Origin: Clusia tigrina
Lineage: Eukaryota; Arthropoda; Insecta; Diptera; Clusiidae
Length of the DNA: 64,000 bases
NCBI GenBank assembly: GCA_920105625.2
Contig: OV050033.1
Span: 2,212,001-2,276,000 of the forward strand
Direction: 5' to 3'
This document shows, one piece after another, positions 21,801 through 31,165 of the stretch; position 1 is the first letter of the stretch, and each line of letters begins with the position of its first letter. Under the pieces are notes generated by a model. The model did no database searches and was not told the DNA's origin. It saw only the letters and a program-made list of their open reading frames with translations. Made by a program: the position numbers and the translations under genes.

Positions 21801-24800
21801 AGAGCCCACGCGACACTTTGTGCTGAGCTACAAATGCAATGTGGATGTGGGCCTTAGCATACCTTCTCAACAACTTTCAAGTCTGTCGGATGCGGAAACA
21901 CACCTGCGAACAGCAAAAATCGCATGCTACAACTTGGAGAAGCGACATATGCATCTGTATGAGCGCTTGCACAGCGGCCCATATTATCGCATGTTACAAA
22001 TATCATAGAGACACATCTGAATGGAGCTCGCACACCGGCATCACATTATCGCATGTTACAAATATCAAACACCCACATCAATATGAGCACCTACACTGCG
22101 TTATCGCATGTGATTAAGTGTCATGAAGCGTATCGTATATTTTTCGCAAAAGGATGAACAAGTGAGATATTTGTCGTATATCGCATGCGAATTCAGTTGT
22201 AGCAGGTGTCGAGTGGCCAAGCGCAGGTGAAGGGCTCAAAGAACAAATGAATGATGGGGACTTTTTATAGTAGCCGACATTCTGGCGATATTTTTAACTG
22301 TCGTTTTGGTGTGCGGTTCACCGGAAAGAGCACAAAAATATATCTGCTGGAATTCGAAGCTCCATGATTCCATGTTCAGTTCAGAAGCAAGTGAACATCA
22401 GTTCTCGTGTAAACATCCTGTCTAGTCGAGTCTTCCAAGGTTTGGTCTTGACGTTGCCATTTTGAGGGTCATGGGCAATTCAAAAGAAGCCAGTCCATTA
22501 ACAATTATCTAATAATTTCGTATTTTTAACTTGAATAATTGAAACTAACAATTTACACACTGCTAGAAAAGAAGAGTTCCTTCAATACTGGATATAAAGG
22601 AGGTAATTTAAGAGCCCACTCTACTTAAAATATTTACACATATTATTTTATTCAAATTTTAACAAGCTCACAGTGTTATTCAACAAGAAATTTTGCATTA
22701 AAACGCGAAAAATTGTATATACGCGTATCTTAATTCAGTTTAATTAAAAGCCTTATAAAGGACTTGCTAGTCCTTACTGGCTGAGACGAGGCCACTCTGT
22801 GGCACAACATTCCCGCGTTCGAACTGCATGAGTTTATTAGAGCTGTTAAATAGTTTCATTCAATATTGGCTTTTATACGAAAATTCTTGATTGCTTGTTC
22901 TATTCGCATGTCCTTTGGAAACTGTTTGCAACTTGTCCTGTCTAGCGTCCTGTGATCTAATTGCATTTGCATTATGAATTATTCAAACTTAATTGGCATT
23001 TTAGCATTTCAAGAAGCGTTTATTTGTTTGCCCACTGGGCTGGACTCTAACACCTACGCTGACACCCTCTCATACAATTCTAGGGCACCGCTACCGATTT
23101 GGTAGTGCAAATTGTGCTGATCGCGGAATCAATGCGTCTGCAGGCCATGATGGCCACGTACGGCATACAAACACAAACTCCGCACGAGGCAAGCTTTTCA
23201 TCAAACTGTGGATTTGTGAGGGAGATGCAAATAATTTTGAATGGCTTCCTTGCAGGTTGAGCCCGTGCAGATTTGGTCCTCCACCGAACTCATTAAGGTC
23301 TATCAGCACTTGGGCGTCAACAACAAAGTGGGCCTGTCGGGTCGTCCGCCGCGGCCTGTGGGCTCCCTGGGCACCAGCAAGGTGTACCGCATATGCGGCA
23401 TGTCTGTGCTCTGCTATCCGCTGATCTTTGAGGTGTCCGACTTCTATTTGTACCGGGACATGGCTCTGCTCATCGACGATATCAAAACGGAGTTGCAGTT
23501 CGTGGGTAAATATTGGCGCCTCTCCGGTCGCCCCACAGTGTGCCTGCTCATACGGGAGGAACACATGCGCGACCCGCAGTTCAAGGAAATGCTGGATTTG
23601 CTGGCCATGCTGAAGAAGGGCTACTGTGACGGCATGAAGGTGCGCATAGGGCGCTTGCAGAACTTGATAAGCAGCTCCTGCATAGGTAAACATTGCCATT
23701 CAGCACCTCAGACCGCCACTCACGTTTTATTGTCCTTCTTCCATGTGCAGAACATTTGGACTTCATGAATCAGAACGATTTATCGGACAATGAAAGCGCA
23801 TTCGCCCAGATCAATCACGAGTACATTGGCTACCAATCCCTCACAGATGTGCCAAAAGCAGCAAACTACATTGAACAAAAAATATCGCTGGAGGTGAGTG
23901 AAGTGAAGACTCTTTTAAGTGTGTGAGGCAAAATTACAGCCACCTTTATTTCCTATCTGCATGTAGCACTATACTCACAAACCCACCCACGAAATAATCG
24001 ACGCCCTGCGCAACACTGAGTCCATTTACTGTCTCTGTCAATTGTGGGGTATTCTGCTGCACCGGGAGGGCCCTCACTTCGAAGTGAATGACCTGAATGT
24101 CAACCAGGCTCTCACTCAACTCTACCACCGCGCTGGATCCCTGCGCTACTGGCGTGCGGTGCGTTACTGCTCCTCCCTACTACACCACATCGTCGACTCC
24201 ATCAGCCCCTTCATCACCACGGTACTGGTGAACGGCAAGGAGGTCACTGTGGGTGTGATCGGCCAGAAGGAAACTGTCTTCGATAAGCCCATGACCCCAG
24301 CGGAAATCCAGAATGTCATGTATACCAGCGTGCAGCCCTACAACGTGATTCAGGCTGTGCTGCAGCAGGAGGTTGTGTTGTACTGTGGACGCCTGATTGC
24401 CACCAATCCCTCTATGTTTAGAGGCATTCTAAAGGTAGGGAAAATATTGCTCAGGATATCATTTTATCAGTGATGAATTTTCAATTTCAGATACGCATTG
24501 GCTGGGTGCTGGAAGCCATGCGCATCTACCTACAAATTTCGGGTCACCAATCCATCGATCTGGATAATTTGTCCCCGTATCAAGTGCGCATACTACTGCA
24601 GAAGGTGTTGACCGTCAGCGAATGGGCAGCAGAGGAAAAGTAAGCTGCGTGGGAGCGAATGGCAAAAATGGTTTGGCCCCAAAAGTTCCAATAAGAACAG
24701 CGGTAACCAGAACGTCGCTGTCGTTATGGGCCATTAGAGAGCAATTTAGGAGTTAAACACGTCAAGGGGGCGATTTTAACTACCTTTTGAAGATTTGCCG

Positions 24801-26080
24801 ATATTCTTCTTATTGATAAGATAATTTCAGTGTAACATGGGCCTCCTTTTGTAAAGAGGAATGTTTCTATTCATAGATCAAAATTTCGTATACGGGTGGT
24901 TCCAAATGTAATTGGATTTGAATCTTTTTCGTCAAATCATTTAAAAAAATGAAGTTACGTACCCGACACCCAGTAGGAATTTTTGTGCTCCATAAATCTA
25001 AGAACCCTCGGTTTTTCTAAGCCATGTCACACTCCATTTCGTGCTGGTTTTTTAACTTTCGAGAGTGCGTTTCAAGTGTGCCTCATTTTCCTCATCTGGA
25101 CCTGATTAACTATTCCATTGTGCACGTTTCCATTGTTTACGAGTTTTTCTTAATGGTATGAGAGATCTCCAGTATGTAGCTAACATGTTGTCTTAAACAC
25201 TTCAGAGCCCGCTCTTTCAGGAATTTGTCCTTTCTAGTTAACTCATCAATACTTGCTGCAACGATAGCAAAATCGATCTTATCTATTTGTATCTCCTCGT
25301 GAATGTTCTGGGATCTCTATTTGGTGGAACTTAAGTTGTTCTGGTAGACCTTCAAAAGACTTCCACAACTTTTCTTCATCACAATTTTAATATTTAAAAA
25401 ATGTGTTCTTTTTCCCCCCGCCTAGACTCACTACTCTACAACGACGTCAATTGGAAGGGTGTCTATGCAGGGTGCCAAAGCATTTCTACAATAAAATATG
25501 GGAAATTCTGCAACGTACTCCTCAGGGTATCCTTACTCAGGGCCACTTGATGCCCGCCTTTCCCACACTCACCAACATGAGCCGTGGCGAGTTGACATTT
25601 TCGCTGCTGGTCGAGGAGACCTTGATTTGCATAGACCGTCCGGAACGCCGACAGATTACAGTGGAACTGCTGTGCATTATAGCCACAATTCTAAGCCGGT
25701 ACCTTCACTTGCCACAATTTCCAAGCACACAGCTAATTAATCGTTCTTTCTTGCAGTAATCCGGAATTACATTTCAAGCACGCTTTGGACTTGGACGAAA
25801 TACTCACGGAAGCCTTTGCCATGTACTGCAAGGTTAGATGGAAGAGTTCTTTAACTAAAATTTCACACTTTAAATTTTATTCTCCATTAACTGCCAGGAT
25901 AACACAGTCCAGTGTGGCAGTGATAGCGACATGACGCCATTCTACTCGCTGGTGTACGCGGAGACGACTGGCTACTTGGCCCGTGCCGCGGTCAATAAAG
26001 TGCTGCAGGGAGGTGCGCTCACCACCCAGGAGGACGACGACCATACCCACGTGCACGACGATACCTGCAAAGTGTCCTAA
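15874..26080 (+). CDS. PHKB: Phosphorylase b kinase regulatory subunit beta
   Basis: This is the regulatory beta subunit of the (alpha-beta-gamma-delta)4 phosphorylase kinase complex, which activates glycogen phosphorylase in the cytosol. I join 17 exons: 15874-15893, 15957-16111, 16750-17168, 17235-17364, 17427-17578, 17714-17886, 18006-18381, 18763-18789, 21475-21489, 23084-23188, 23256-23685, 23751-23893, 23967-24434, 24491-24639, 25426-25698, 25757-25832 and 25898-26080. All phases join and the total is 3294 nt (1097 aa), matching the usual length of about 1090. The N-terminal glucanotransferase-like fold starts with [20 protein letters not shown] and has [37 protein letters not shown] and [18 protein letters not shown]. 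Later landmarks are [31 protein letters not shown] and RTPQGIL. It ends CKVS, a CaaX-like box. Unusual features: two tiny exons before [10 protein letters not shown], a GC donor at 23189, and a 66-nt open intron at 17169. Confidence 0.93.
18763..18789 (+). other. PhKbeta mini-exon, 27 nt
   Basis: A 27-nt phase-0 exon (GKAFDEKNN) sits between AACGGCAG and GTAAGTCC. It falls exactly where the linker between the N-terminal fold and the [10 protein letters not shown] region must be bridged. Because its length is a multiple of three, it can be included or skipped without a frameshift. It is a likely site of alternative splicing. Confidence 0.6.
19747..19980. repeat. 18-bp minisatellite, 13 units
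   Basis: Thirteen contiguous 18-bp units of the form GTGACCCCAGTACTCACA, with a few point variants (ACACC for ACCCC, GCTCTCA for ACTCACA), lie inside the long PhKbeta intron between the 27-nt and 15-nt exons. The unit is a multiple of three and stop-free in several frames, which creates long spurious repetitive open frames on both strands. These are not genes. Confidence 0.9.
21475..21489 (+). other. PhKbeta micro-exon, 15 nt
   Basis: GCGAAACCGGGCACT (AKPGT) is preceded by a long pyrimidine tract ending CAATTGCAG and followed by a perfect donor GTAAGT. Phase 0 on both sides keeps the frame between the 27-nt exon and the exon at 23084. The sharp splice signals around such a short exon are the main evidence. 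It could be an alternative to the 27-nt exon rather than an addition. Confidence 0.55.
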
Positions 26081-26929
26081 ATATGGGCTGTGCAAATGTT
26101 TCTTTGTTGGCTTTTGTTTTCTTTTAAGTATTCCCACTTATTTACCTACCAAGTTCGTTTTGTACTGACCGTATTCTTTTTACAATTACCCCACCTTCCT
26201 TTATTTACGTGTGAAATTAGTGCCAACTCTGTCTCGATTGATGCTCTCCCAAATATTGCTTGCGTGGGCTTTTGCGGTTTTGTTCAGTGTGGCAACCAAG
26301 TCAAATTATGATGAGATTTTAAAGCCGGAATGTACGAATTTTACATATAGACGAGTATGTATATTCATAGATTTATAGATTTTTATCACTGTTATCGCTT
26401 GTATTGGCATGTTCACGGATTCTTCTATTCATCCTTCGAACTCGCCTCTTTGAGAAGTTTTGTGAACATTTTATGACAATTTTATTAAACGTTTTAATCC
26501 TCGAATTTATATATTTTATCAATAAGTTTTACTAATTATGTATTTCATTATATTACAACAAATAAGAGTAAATGATTCAATGGAAACAAGTGTTTATGTA
26601 GATCCTGGGAGTAGTCTTATGAGTCCCATTCACTTCAAGGTAGAGTCGACTTTCCATCACAAAGGGTTTTGAAGCATTTTCTATTCACGTTGAACTGATT
26701 GTGCTGAAAGTGCTTGGGGGCGCTGGAAGACGCCTCAGGAATGGAACTTCAAGCTTTCTTGATCTTCGCTAAAAACGTGGACATCCTTCAAGATGCTTAC
26801 TTCAACTCTACGTAGAGGACTAGCTTCTTCTGGTACCGCTAAGGACCTATAGGTCTGTGTGTGGCTTATGGCCAGCCAGATTAACCTGACCTAAACTGAT
26901 TGTTCTCTATAACCACCGATATTCCCTTT
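26081..26929. other. PhKbeta 3' flank, no gene
   Basis: AT-rich sequence downstream of the PhKbeta stop. A possible ATTAAA polyadenylation signal lies near 26483. The right end (about 26850-26895) resembles the 3' end of a dispersed repeat, with a GGTCTGTGTGTGGCTTATGG phrase and TTAACCTGACCTAA. Confidence 0.4.
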
Positions 26930-26999
26930 TTATTCACTCCACTTTATGGATTCTTTCCCTTTTACTCCAGCTTAAGGTTGAACCAGAAAAGGCGTGACG

Positions 27000-27930
27000 T
27001 GCCACAACGAGTAAGAGCATTGATGTGTGATTGAGAGCAGACTGTGTAATTGACTTGCGTCTATCATCCAGATTGCAAAATAGAATCGGACATCTCCGAA
27101 ACCATTCAATACCGTGCAACGTTTCAGACAAGGCGAATCGCTGTCGTGCCACCCCTTCAACTTTGTCATGGTGTCCAGTTTCTACCTACACTGATGACAT
27201 TGACATTATCGTCCAGGCTGTATTCGCTGTTATCGGAAAAGAATCAGTTAAAATGGGTTTGGTGGTAAACGAGGGCAAAACGAAATCTATGCTGTCTATT
27301 AGCAAAAGAGGACGGAGGCTTGACAGGAAAGCTACAGCGCACTATACTTCCAGGTTGTCCAGGAATTTACATACCTTAGCACCAGCGTAAATACCAACAA
27401 CGATGTCAGCCTGGAGATAAAGCGGAGAATAACAGTTGGTACTGTGGGCTCAGTAAGCAAATAGGACGCAGAGCCCTCTCGATCGACAAAACTGACTCTG
27501 ATCCTACCCGTGCTACTTTACGGCGCAGAACCATGGGTACTTGCACAAGCAGATGCAGCCGATATTTAAGCGCTCGAGAGGAAAGTTCTGCGCAAAATAT
27601 TCGGTCCTATTCGCGCTGGCCATGTGAACCACGAGCTGTATGAGCTGTATGTCGACATTGACGTGTTCCAGCGGATAACCATGCAGCGATTCCGCTGGCT
27701 GGGTCATGTGCATCGTATGAATGAAGAAACTCCAGCGAAAAAGGTATTTGAAGCGAAAGCTGACGCACGGCAAAGCCGAGGGAGATCATGCTTCTGATAG
27801 ATTAGGCAGAAGAAGCCTCTTAGAGAAGGCTCACGCAGAGCAGAGACGTTTGCCGGAGCTTTTTGAAGTCTGCCCTAACCCGGTAACTGGTTGTGATGAC
27901 AGATTCTGTGGTCAGGCCATCTAAGAGGAA
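27000..27930 (+). pseudogene. Degenerate non-LTR retrotransposon reverse transcriptase
   Basis: Translating across frameshifts gives the reverse transcriptase core YTDDIDIIVQAVF, with the DD catalytic pair near 27190, then MGLVVNEGKTKSMLSIS. Further on is the post-RT region LILPVLLYGAEPWVLAQADA, then an in-frame stop, then ALERKVLRKIFGPIRAG, NHELYELYVDIDVFQRIT and QRFRWLGHVHRM. This order is typical of dipteran LINE ORF2 C-terminal halves. Stops and frameshifts make it dead. It is 5'-truncated, with no endonuclease domain visible. Confidence 0.8.
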
Positions 27931-28245
27931 GAAGATATGGCGCGATGTTTGCATGAAACTATCCTATATCATATTCTAATGACTATTAATGACTATCTGC
28001 ATATTTTTCTCGGTTGCCAAGAGCAGGCAATTTCTATCGGACCCTGCTCCACCTGGCTAGATAGCACCTCCAAGCAAACGCGAACTATTTTAGTGCAAAG
28101 TCCATTCCAATGTGTCTTAAGTACCTAAACCCGTCTAAACCTTCAACGGACTGGTGTTGGCTTAGTTGTGTTTCGTCAAGGATAATGCACTCATTTGCTT
28201 AATCGATGGCCGCTTAAAATGACAATGAATTACCCACAACAATGA

Positions 28246-28293
28246 ATTGTTGTTGTTGTTGTTGTTGTTGTGGTGGTGGTGGTGGTGGGGGGA
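28246..28293. repeat. TTG/GTG microsatellite
   Basis: About nine TTG triplets pass into a run of GTG triplets and then a short poly-G. It is a simple-sequence tract in intergenic DNA, about 0.4 kb upstream of the TATA box of the 28769-29155 gene. Confidence 0.85.
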
Positions 28294-28661
28294 AGGGGGA
28301 TTGTGCAATTGTGTTGCAAGACAATTTTAAAGAATTATGAAAGGGAAATCAACAAGAAACTCAGCAAAAGCGATTGCAACACACCCAATCAATAATGTTA
28401 GCTACGAGTGCTGAGTTCGTGCACGCGAGTGGAATCGCAAGTGCGCTCTTGAACTTGGCGCGGGGGCAGGCGGGAAGCCACTCGTCTGGGGTGGCAGGTA
28501 CTTACCGCAGACTTAGGTGCTGGCAAGGCATTGAAACGGAAACTGAAAGGGCTTAGGTGGCAATCTACAACGGACAACAACAATTGCGGCTTATCGTTTG
28601 CATAATGTCGCCAGTGCGCCACTGGAATGAAAGCAAATGCAGTGCCAGCGCTCTCCGCGGC

Positions 28662-28698
28662 TATAAAAGGCGCTGAGCTGCTGCCCAAGGGTTTCAGT
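28662..28698 (+). promoter_or_regulatory. TATA box and initiator of the 128-aa gene
   Basis: TATAAAAG at 28662-28669 lies in a locally GC-rich context (CGGC before, GCGC after). It is followed at 28694 by TCAGTA, a fair insect initiator. The spacing from the TATA T to the initiator A is 34 bp, slightly long but acceptable. The start codon lies about 70 bp downstream. A strong TATA core promoter suggests regulated or tissue-specific expression. Confidence 0.6.
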
Positions 28699-28768
28699 AT
28701 TTCTGTGGCGTTGGGCTTTTATAAAACTTGCGTGTAGGAATTCGTTTTGCTGGGAATTCTGTTTTCAA

Positions 28769-29155
28769 ATGCCTTCAAAGTCGATGCATAAGTGGGTGAG
28801 CACTGAAATGGAGCGACTGTCCATGAAGTTGGAACGCTTTAAGCCCGCCAGCGGTGGTTACAATCGCATGCAGCCCGTACTGCTCTCGAAGAGTGTCACA
28901 CAAATGTTGAATAATCCGCTGCCCGTGGAGGATCAAATTGGCGGCACCACCACCAGCAGCAGCAACAGTGGCAGCAGTAGCACCTCTGCGCCACAGGATA
29001 TACGCGCCAGAGGGGTCCTAAGCCGCAATGAGTCGGCGTGGGAGGAGGTGTACCCCACTGTGAAGTTCAGCAGAAGCAATAGCCGCGAAAGTGAGCCTGA
29101 TGACGGGATCAACAAATTCGCCTACTATAGAAACTGTGCCACGAGACTCACGTAA
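28769..29155 (+). CDS. Hypothetical intronless Ser-rich protein, 128 aa
   Basis: The frame is clean from ATG 28769 to TAA 29155, with GC-rich codon use unlike the flanks and a TATA promoter about 100 bp upstream. The N-terminal 45 residues look helical and amphipathic (KWVSTEMERLSMKLERFKPA). There follow VLLSKSVTQMLNNPLPVED, a Thr/Ser/Asn-rich linker (about residues 58-75) and a C-terminal part with ESAWEEVYPTVKFSRSNSRE. There is no signal peptide or membrane segment. It is isolated between retrotransposon remnants. The family is not recognised, so I assign no function. Confidence 0.65.
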   Translation: MPSKSMHKWVSTEMERLSMKLERFKPASGGYNRMQPVLLSKSVTQMLNNPLPVEDQIGGTTTSSSNSGSSSTSAPQDIRARGVLSRNESAWEEVYPTVKFSRSNSRESEPDDGINKFAYYRNCATRLT

Positions 29156-29527
29156 ACCAGTGCGTGCTCTGGTTGGTTGGAATCTTTAGACACGAGTCAG
29201 TCGCCTGGTTACCGAAAGGCAGCATAGCAGTGCATTTCTAGCACTGCCCCAAGGAAAATAGTTTATAACTTTTTGTATGAATCCATTAGGAGAATCCCTG
29301 CGTAGAGGTCCAATGGAAGCGAATTTGTTTTGTTTTATGCTTTTTCAATTTTGTATGAACAATTTGTAATCTCTTCTAGAGCATTCAAGAAATATATGCG
29401 AGTACGTGTAAAAGGAAAAATGAAATTTGAGTTTTGTTCGTTAATAGATCAATCATTTGAAGAAGATGCGAAGAAAGCTGTCCTCTGGAAGGAGAGTTGT
29501 GTATTTGTGTCAACGGTACTCTAGGTG

Positions 29528-29604
29528 GGTTTAAGTGGCTGTCAAGGGCACGAATACTCGGCAAGAAGACACTCTTAGGTCATACTTAGGAACATTGTGA
29601 TACC
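29528..29604 (+). mobile_element. LINE 3'-end fragment
   Basis: GGTTTAAGTGGCTGTCAAGG, CGAATACTCGG, AAGAAGACACTCTTAGG and CATTGTGATACCA appear in the same order as in the reverse complement of 44705-44767 and, more divergently, 7908-7978. A related CCCATTGTGATACCAC tail lies at 35880. Most simply these are 3' UTRs of one non-LTR family. Confidence 0.45.
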
Positions 29605-29719
29605 AGAGGTTGGGGACAAGAAGTGTACTTCCTTAGAGTCTGTGTGGAGCTTTACTCAACCCATTTTGAGAGTGGCACGAATCTCCTCAAGTCTTTTAAT
29701 TTGATTGATTTGAAATCAT

Positions 29720-29995
29720 CCAGGTTATTTAAGAGTGGGTACCCTGGGGTTTCCCACCTGCGACCGGAGAGGGCCATACCTTGACAAATTAGATGGACAA
29801 TCGTCTCTTCTTCATCCTCTTGGCAGCTGCGAAGGGAGTCCTCTGCGCCGAGGCCCAGGCTAACCTAGTGTCCTGCGATACTGCCACAATAGAAGTAATG
29901 TGCTGCCAGTTCAAGGAAATTAACTCGTTAGTGCGTGTGATATTAACAGAGCGCCAGAGCTGCCTAGTCGCGTTGCAGGTACCTCCCGCCATACT
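29720..29995 (-). pseudogene. LINE C-terminal (post-RNase H) remnant
   Basis: Minus-strand translation across frames gives RTNELISLNWQHITSIVAVS and then SLRSCQEDEEETIVHLICQG followed by ALSGRRWE. This is the C-terminal CxxC-like / EEE / HLxC signature seen after the RNase H domain of R1/Jockey-type elements. Frames are broken and there is no complete domain. Confidence 0.55.
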
Positions 29996-30714
29996 TTGTT
30001 GGCCTTTTCGAGGAACCCAACAGTACCCTATTCACGTCTCATTTCTATCCCTGGGAGTGCGTAGTTTCCTGTCGTAGCTTAACTTATAAAACCTAAAATA
30101 AACTGGCGTCACCGATAGGAATTTATTTCACCAATACAGTCTTCTTTGCCATAGTTACCTCTATGAATTTGTTGTTGTGACGTCACAATCCCTCTGGCTC
30201 AATTCTTGTGAATGGAGAAATGAAACGTATTCGCAATGAGCCCCTTCAGTACTCTCTAACGGGGACTAGAATAGTTAATTTCACTCCAATGTAAAAAATA
30301 TGTATGACTTCAATACTTTATAGTTTCTACGCCCACAATATGGGCATCCGTGACATCGATATAGACCAGGAGCGAAGCTAATAAGCCTTTTTCTGGATAC
30401 TCACAGAAGTAGGAAGCAAAATGTTCAAGTAAGATTTCAACGGAATCAGAGGGTTACTACACTGATATCGCGATTAGTTCCATCGAACATCGAAAATATT
30501 AGAATTCCGTCACAGAAATAAGTTTCGCTCTTATATTAGATCACTGAGACCCCATATATGCTCCACCAAATACTCCTGAGAGAAAAATCCCTGCTCCTCT
30601 GTGCAATATCGATCTGAGTCAATTGTAAATACGAATTATGTAACTCAACTATACTATAATATATACTTTGATAATAGGATCTAACGATTAAAATCGAGAC
30701 CTCGTCCAGTCCCT

Positions 30715-31165
30715 CAAAGCAGGGGGCTCCCAGGTGTGTCAGGCGCGCTTTTGAGATTGCGGGGCATAGGCACAGGAGATGATCCGAAAATGCAACTTAT
30801 GATGGAGGTGAAATCTACCGCTGTTCTGGCAACCAACAGAAGGGGAGTAAAATGTGCGATAGGGCTATTGACGGGTCATTGTTTAATTGGTAGATATGCA
30901 AGTAGACTGGGGGTAACTCATTATGACTTTTGTAGAAGCTGTCAAAATATCGAGGAAGAGGTGGAACACCTCCTGCATGGCTCTATACAGAAAAGGGTTG
31001 TCCACGCTTGGATTCGCTTTTCTTGATAGTATTGAGGGGGTTACCCAGCTGAAGCTAACGAAGGTGGCTACTTTTGTCAAATCCACAGGATGGTTTAAAG
31101 AGGATCCTAGAGGAGTTGTAAGGGCACAGGCACAGGGGTGCCACAGGCCTAACTCAGTCTAAGGA
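30715..31165 (+). pseudogene. LINE RNase H C-terminal remnant
   Basis: Read across a frameshift near 30975, this gives AIGLLTGHCLIGRYASRLGV, then DFCRSCQNIEEEVEHLL and, in the next frame, LGFAFLDSIEGVTQLKL and KSTGWFKED. This is the standard C-terminal tail (LLTGH, CxxC, EHLL, ATGWF-like) of RNase H-bearing non-LTR elements. It is dead and 5'-truncated. Its 3' end has ACAACCACTTAACCTCACC. Confidence 0.75.
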
